From contig JAEQBH010005383.1 in the NCBI GenBank assembly GCA_016808115.1, positions 62,001-126,000 on the forward strand: DNA of 64,000 nt, written 5' to 3'. Origin of the DNA: Tetrastigma voinierianum. Taxonomy: Eukaryota > Streptophyta > Magnoliopsida > Vitales > Vitaceae. The notes below the pieces were generated by a model that was not told the origin of the DNA, made no database searches, and worked only from the letters and a program-made list of their open reading frames with translations. The translations under genes were made by a program, and so were the position numbers. This document shows, piece by piece, positions 58,871-64,000 of the stretch (the first letter of the stretch is position 1; every line of letters starts with the position of its first letter).

Positions 58871-59363
58871 TGTGGTCTCCTGAACTTTTTGAATCACTGA
58901 ATCGTTGAAGCATGAACCAGCTAGCGAATGCCTGCAAAACAAACAAGAAAACGGTGGTAGTATGCCCGTCGCCTCTCCGATGCTTAAGTTAGATTAATCA
59001 ATCTGGAGAGTGAAAATGCCCATTCGTTCAATATGGAATCTTGTACCTGTTTCTTGTGTTACTTCCTTCTTTTATCCAGAAGAAAGATGATCCTATTTCC
59101 ATGGAAAGTATATGATCTCCTTCCGAAACGGAAGGGGAAGGTGGTGCTTTCTTCATGCGTTATGACCTGTTCTTCCTTTTAGATAGCCAAGTCATCCGCA
59201 TTTTCTGCTCCATACTGAATGAATGGGCGTTTTCACTCTCCAGGCTGATTAATCTAACTTAAGCATCAGAGAGGTGGCGGGCATACTACCATCGTTTTCT
59301 TGTTTGTTTTGCGGGTTATTGTTGGTTCATGTGACGGTCGATGATTCGAAAGTTCGGAGAATA
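58871..59363. repeat. Inverted pair of C-type LTR fragments (fold-back)
   Basis: The left arm 58871-59038 and right arm 59208-59363 are reverse complements (for example GCAAAACAAACAAGAAAACG at 58934 against CGTTTTCTTGTTTGTTTTGC at 59292). The left arm and spacer follow element C's LTR end in order: TGTGGTCTCCTGAA for TGTAGTCTCTAGAA, then GGTGGTAGTATGCCCGTCGC for GGTGGTATTCCGTCGC. Arms match at roughly 85% by eye. The transcript could form a ~160-bp hairpin. It ends 19 bp before the receptor kinase remnant. Confidence 0.8.
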
Positions 59364-59381
59364 TGAAATCTTGAGATAAAG

Positions 59382-61160
59382 ATGGCTCTTCTTATACTTT
59401 TATTACGCTCCATTAATGTTTCTCTACGGCGGTGGTAGTAGCTGTTACCATGATATTACTACTCTCTCTCGCCATTAATGCAACATCATTAAGTGATGAT
59501 GATATTGATGATGAGGTAGAGGCTCTACGTAGTACTGGTTGGTGAAATTCTACTTCTTCGTCTCATTGCACTTGGCCTGGTATAGTTTGTAACATTGCCG
59601 GAAGCATCACTGGAATCTCCATTTCCGGTTCAGACAAAGAATTGGGTGAGCTCAACATATTGAAGTTTTCTTCATTTTCCAACCTCCTTTATCTCTCCCT
59701 TTATGATTGTGGAGTCAATGGTAGCATCCCACACCAAATAGGCACTCTTACTAATCTCACTTACATCGATCCCTCTTCAAACAATCTTACAAGTGAGCTA
59801 CCTCTTTCCATGGCTAACCTCACTCAATTGGAGTTTCTCAACCTTTCTTCTAATCGCCTACATGGTTCAATTCCTCCTGAAGTTGGGAAAATGAAGAATC
59901 TGACTTTCTTGAATCTGGGTAATAACCGTCTTAGTGGTGTCATCCCTTCTTTTCTCGGGTGTTTAACAAATCTGAAAATTCTTTGTCTACATGTTAATCA
60001 AATCAATGGCTCTATCCCTTTTGAAATAGGGAATTTAACAAAACTAGAATATATTCGTCTTGATCGTAATCAAATCAATGGGTCCATCCCTTCTCGTCTA
60101 GGATATTTAACAAACTGCAAATTCTTTGGGTATTTAGAGAATATCCGTAGAATAGTACTGAGTATTAATAGCCTTACTGGTGTTATCCGCTAACTTTTGG
60201 TAATCTTATCAATCGACTCATCTTAAACTTAGGGAGTAATCAAATCAAGGGTTCCATCCCCCCTAGAAATAGAGAATTTGAAGAAAGCATCTCCCACTTA
60301 GATATAGTTTAGCAATTAGTGGAAAGATACCTTCCCAATTCGGAAAACTGAAACTAGTAGAATACTTCAATCTCTCTTACAATAACCTCTCTGGCGCCAT
60401 TCCTCTTTCTCTTTCTAACTACTTGTGGACAAAAATTGACTTATCCCACAATCATTTAGAGGGTCATATACCCTTTGAATTGCAGTACTCTAGAGCTCCA
60501 CTAGAGGCATTTGGCCACAACAAAGGTCTATGCAGTGAGATCAAAGGTATGCCACGTTGCAAGCAAAGCTACCAAATCATACTCATCATCATTTTTTCTT
60601 TATCTGCAACGGTTGTGATCCTTGGGTTGCTCTTCCAAAAACTAAGGATTGGAAAAATTCAGTCACTTGAGACAACAATATCTATTTTCGATATGGGACT
60701 ATGATGGTGTGATTTCTTATCAAAACATCATTCGAATAACCAAGGATTTTGACATCAAATATTGCATAGGTACTAGAGGTTATGGCAGCGTTTACAGAGC
60801 ACAACTGCCTTCCGACAATATGGTTGCCTTGAAAAAACTTCATGAATGGGAGAAAGAGGATCTAACTTCCTTGAAAAGCTTTGAGAATGAAGTCCAAATG
60901 TTATCAATAATACAACATCGTAACATTATGAAACTTCATGGAAAGAGGAAGCTTGTATGGTATGCTGAGGGATGATATTGAAGCTATGGAATTGGACTGG
61001 ATTAAGAGGGTGAATGTGATTAATGGCATTGCTAGTGCTTTATCCTACATGCATCATGATTACGACTTCCCCATCATTCATCGAGACATATCAAGTAATA
61101 ACATTCTTTGGATTACGATCATAACGGTCACGGTCATGGCCTCTACGCCACACTGCTAGT
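59382..61160 (+). pseudogene. MIK2-like LRR receptor kinase, truncated pseudogene
   Basis: A receptor kinase that would sit in the plasma membrane. Order: signal peptide MILLLSLAINATS (Met at 59450), N-cap SSSHCTWPGIVCN, about six LRRs in 59642-60193 (repeated NLTxLxxLxLSxNxLxGSIP), a further broken LRR stretch, a C-terminal PxxxCK cap with MPRCKQSYQ, a transmembrane run IILIIIFSLSATVVILGLLF near 60565-60640, and a kinase start. In 60649-60975 the Gly loop G41-x-R-G-Y-G-S-V, Lys62 and Glu81 are seen; in 60938-61159 the loop HRDISSNN (Asp50, Asn55) is intact, an RD kinase. Breaks: TGA at 59543, frame shifts at about 60190 and 60272, a deletion near 60945 joining KLHG to MERGSLY, and the end just after NNIL. 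The activation loop and C lobe are absent. Confidence 0.88.
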
Positions 61161-61346
61161 GATTCCTTTACTTTCATCTGGCGACAAGCAGTGAAGCTCT
61201 AAGGCACAGCAATGAATATTAGCATCTGAGAACCTGGGGGTATACTTTTTGGCTTTTATTATAAACAATTTATTTCAATGGACTTATTATAAATTTTTTT
61301 ACTTAATAGAAAAAAATTTAATATATTTGACATTTTGAATAAAATG

Positions 61347-61349
<3 letters not shown>
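61113..61349. other. Sequence downstream of the kinase break
   Basis: After NNIL the sequence becomes unrelated (GATTACGATCATAACGG..). No kinase or other gene is recognised, so this is the breakpoint of the truncation. Confidence 0.5.
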
Positions 61350-61396
<47 letters not shown>

Positions 61397-61429
61397 TTTC
61401 TCTTATATATATATATATATATATATATT
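61350..61429. repeat. TA microsatellite, two blocks
   Basis: (TA)n at 61350-61394 and 61405-61429 separated by CTTTTCTCT. Confidence 0.9.
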
Positions 61430-61683
61430 ACTTTAAATATTTTTAAAAAAATAAAACATAAAAAAAAACAAATTAGCATTATAACATTTTAAAGTATTAT
61501 TTAATTTTGAGTGGTTTTAAAGGAACAAATCAAAGTTATTTACAAAACTAATTGGTTTTAAAAAGACAATTCAAAGTTACTTACAAAACTGGCCTATTAC
61601 AAAATAATCTTTGCAAATGCCACATTTTGGATAAAAGAGAAATGCCCTTTAAGTGTAAAGATAAATTCCCCCACAATAACTAA

Positions 61684-61916
61684 GGGCATGTTTGGTTCCT
61701 ATTTTATTAAAACCGTTCTTGAAAAAAGTTTTTGAAAACAAAAAGAACATCATTTTTGTCTTCTTTGAATCTGATGTTTGCTATGTTCTCCCTGTGTTTT
61801 AGAACAAAAATAAAAAATAAAAAAATAGATCCACATGTGTTCTCCGCATTTTTCTTACTCTCCTTGGTTTTTAGGAAAAAAAAAACAGTTTTCAAAAATT
61901 ATAACCAAACAGGCCA
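61684..61916. mobile_element. Tourist-like MITE, copy 1
   Basis: 233 bp with terminal inverted repeats GGGCATGTTTGGTT and (reverse) TGGCCTGTTTGGTT, flanked by TAA at 61681-61683 and 61917-61919. TAA duplication and this terminus fit PIF/Harbinger-type Tourist elements. It has no coding capacity. The 107-aa frame over it is not a gene. Confidence 0.8.
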
Positions 61917-61919
61917 TAA

Positions 61920-62063
61920 ATCTCTCATGAGCATTTTTATGCAGGCCACATGTCTCTTCATCCTCGAGGACATTTTTATCCAAAATAATGTCTTTCCATT
62001 CTCCTTTGGATTGAAAAAATTCAGAATCGGCAAATATTTGGCCTCTTGGTTATAAAATTATGG

Positions 62064-62115
<52 letters not shown>

Positions 62116-62764
62116 TAAAAAGAGAGAAAAAAGGGTCTGGTATAAGATTTGTCATTTGTTAAAAAGATGAATAGTTACAAAATTATGGCAATTCTAAATT
62201 TCGAATATAACTCATACTTCAAGAGTAAAAATGAACTTATCTTCTGTAAAATATAAATTCGGTATAAACTATCTTCTTTAAAATATAAATTCCATATAAA
62301 CATTGTACTCGTATTTTAAAAGGAGTTTGGCACAAAAAGTGAAGCAAGTTTTGAAGGGTAATTTTGAAATCATCAATTAATAACGGTTAAATCATGCGGG
62401 AAGATAAAAGTAATTTTTTTTTCTTCCTATGCTTACTCAGTAAGCTTTGAATGCCTAAAAGAATTCATCTTTTTTAGAAAATGTATGATTTGCATAATTA
62501 TGCATAATATTGTAGTCTTTGTAGACAATGGATGATTTCTTTTTTTTTGAAAGCTAAACCTTTTTACAATAGTAAATTGTTTCTATATGATTCAAGCAGG
62601 ACTCCCCTTTAGATGTCATACCTATTGAAGCGTTCACGCTCTACCACATATGATAAGCATTTCAAAACTAACCATTAATAATGAGTTTATGGGATATTAT
62701 TAGTGAAAATGGATGAAAGTTGTCAATCTTTGGATAGATGAAACCAAAATTCAAATGAGATTTA
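61920..62764. other. AT-rich interval between the two MITEs
   Basis: No gene. Contains a (TA)n tract at 62065-62112. Confidence 0.5.
62065..62112. repeat. TA microsatellite
   Basis: About 23 TA units. Confidence 0.9.
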
Positions 62765-62989
62765 GGGCATGTTTGGTTCATATTTTTGAAAATTGTTCTT
62801 GAGAACAGTTTTTGAAAACATAGATAACATTAAAAAAAAAAAAAAAATGGTGTTTTTAAAGCTTGTTATCGTTCTACTGTGTTTTACTGTATTTTCAAAA
62901 CAAAAAGTGAAATTGAGGGTGATGTTCTCCCTATTTTCCTTATTTTTTAGAGCAGAAAATAATTTTTAAAACTATAATCAAACATGCCC
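62765..62989. mobile_element. Tourist-like MITE, copy 2
   Basis: 225 bp, same family as 61684-61916 (GGGCATGTTTGGTTCATATT.. and ..TAATCAAACATGCCC). Flanks TTA/TTT are only partly alike, so the duplication has mutated. Confidence 0.75.
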
Positions 62990-63039
62990 TTTGTTTCATG
63001 CGGGCATGTGGGACACCATAAATGGATTTTAAGGATGAA

Positions 63040-64000
63040 TTAGATGAAGAAAGTGAAGTTCAGGTTGTTGCATGCAAATATTTAATGGTTGATGCTTAAA
63101 ATTATGCCTAGTTCCTAATTTTCTATACTCATATATTAGTTCATCATTTTTTCAAATAACTCTTCCAAGTCTTCTTATTTGTCTTTTGGTATAAATATGA
63201 TGTAACTTGAAAATTTTTATCCTTCTTTAAGCAACATTAAATTATTTGATGGCAAAGCCTACCCAAGGAATACGGGTTGAAGTTGCTTAATAGATTTTAA
63301 TGCTTTTGAAAAGTATGCTCAAATTCCTAGTTTGTTATGTTCATATATTGGTTATCATTCTTTAAATTAAGTTGACTCTTCTAAGTCTTCTTATTGGTAT
63401 TTTGACATAAATATGGGGCGTAACTTGGAAGAACATCCATCTTTGAGAAACATTAAATTATTTGATGGAAAATTCTACTCACTTTGGAATATTGGTAGAA
63501 GTTATTGAATGGATTTTTGTACTTTTGGAAAGTATGCCCTGACCTAATTTGTTATGTTCACATGTTGGAATTGTCACTCTTTAAATTAAGTTCACTTTTC
63601 TAAGTCTTCTTATTGGTCTTTTGGCATAAATATAGTGTAGCTTGAAAAATTCTATCAATCGTTGATCTTATCTCAGGTATTTGATAGGAAGCCATTTCGG
63701 TGTGGAATATGGGGGTGAGATTGTTTAATGGATTTCAATGTTCTTGGAAATTATGTCCTAATTCCTAATTTGCTATGTTCATATGTTGGCTATCATTCCT
63801 TAAATTAAACTAGCATTTCTAAGTCTTCTTATCTGTCTTTTGGCATAAATATGGTGTTGCATGAAAATTTCTATCCATCTTTAATAAACATTAAATCATT
63901 TGATGGAAAATCCTACGAACATGGGTTGAAGGCGATGAATGATTTGGCTTATCTCACCAACGATTCTTGCCTTCCAGTTTGCAAGTTTGTTAGCCATGAG
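63040..64000. repeat. ~217-bp tandem repeat reaching the window end
   Basis: Four units contain TTCTAAGTCTTCTTATTGGT, then CTTTTGGCATAAATATGG, 'ATTAAATTATTTGATGG' and 'CTAATTTGTTATGTTCA'. The TCTTCTTAT landmark recurs near 63170, 63388, 63608 and 63824. A short phrase (KLFDGK-like) is readable in each unit, and the last unit reads NDLAYLTNDSCLPVCKFVSH to the edge; no gene family is recognised. Confidence 0.75.

Overview
The window is gene-poor, repeat-dense plant nuclear DNA. Introns with plant-type splice sites, Ty3/gypsy elements of the Tat and chromovirus types, Tourist-like MITEs and a leucine-rich-repeat receptor kinase all point to a dicot. The wording of several retroelement proteins matches families I remember from grapevine (Vitis), but I could not search a database. 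No tRNA, rRNA, CRISPR array or complete protein-coding gene is visible. Almost every reading frame is broken by stops and small indels.

Left third (1-33420): one large plus-strand Ty3/gypsy element of the Tat type, called A here, carries two younger minus-strand elements. A runs from gag through protease, reverse transcriptase, two RNase H domains and integrase to a long 3' untranslated region with a ~104-bp tandem array, and ends in a ~2.9-kb 3' LTR; its 5' LTR lies outside the window. Element B (2569 to about 10531; ~2.5-kb LTRs, no gag) splits A's protease coding sequence. Element C (21493 to about 33140; minus-strand Tat element) splits A's 3' LTR and carries a separate open reading frame antisense to its gag-pol.

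Middle (33421-53360): A sits in a dispersed ~0.85-kb repeat R (copy 1). Next come two exons of a decayed plant 3-dehydroquinate synthase II-like gene, cut off by element D (35685 to about 42390, minus strand, one LTR). An unclassified stretch and two candidate minus-strand host exons follow. Element E (45518-52096, minus strand, TSD TTTGT) has a gag but tandem repeats where pol should be.

Right part (53361-64000): a second copy of R is split by a 2.1-kb solo LTR, F, with an exact GGTTT target duplication; copy 1 of R is the matching unoccupied site. Then come an inverted pair of C-type LTR fragments, a truncated MIK2-like LRR receptor kinase pseudogene immediately downstream of it, two Tourist-like MITEs, several long TA tracts and a ~217-bp tandem repeat that runs off the right edge.

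The genes do not form a working pathway. The window is best read as layers of insertions. B and C are younger than A, D cut into the 3-dehydroquinate synthase region, and F is younger than the R duplication.
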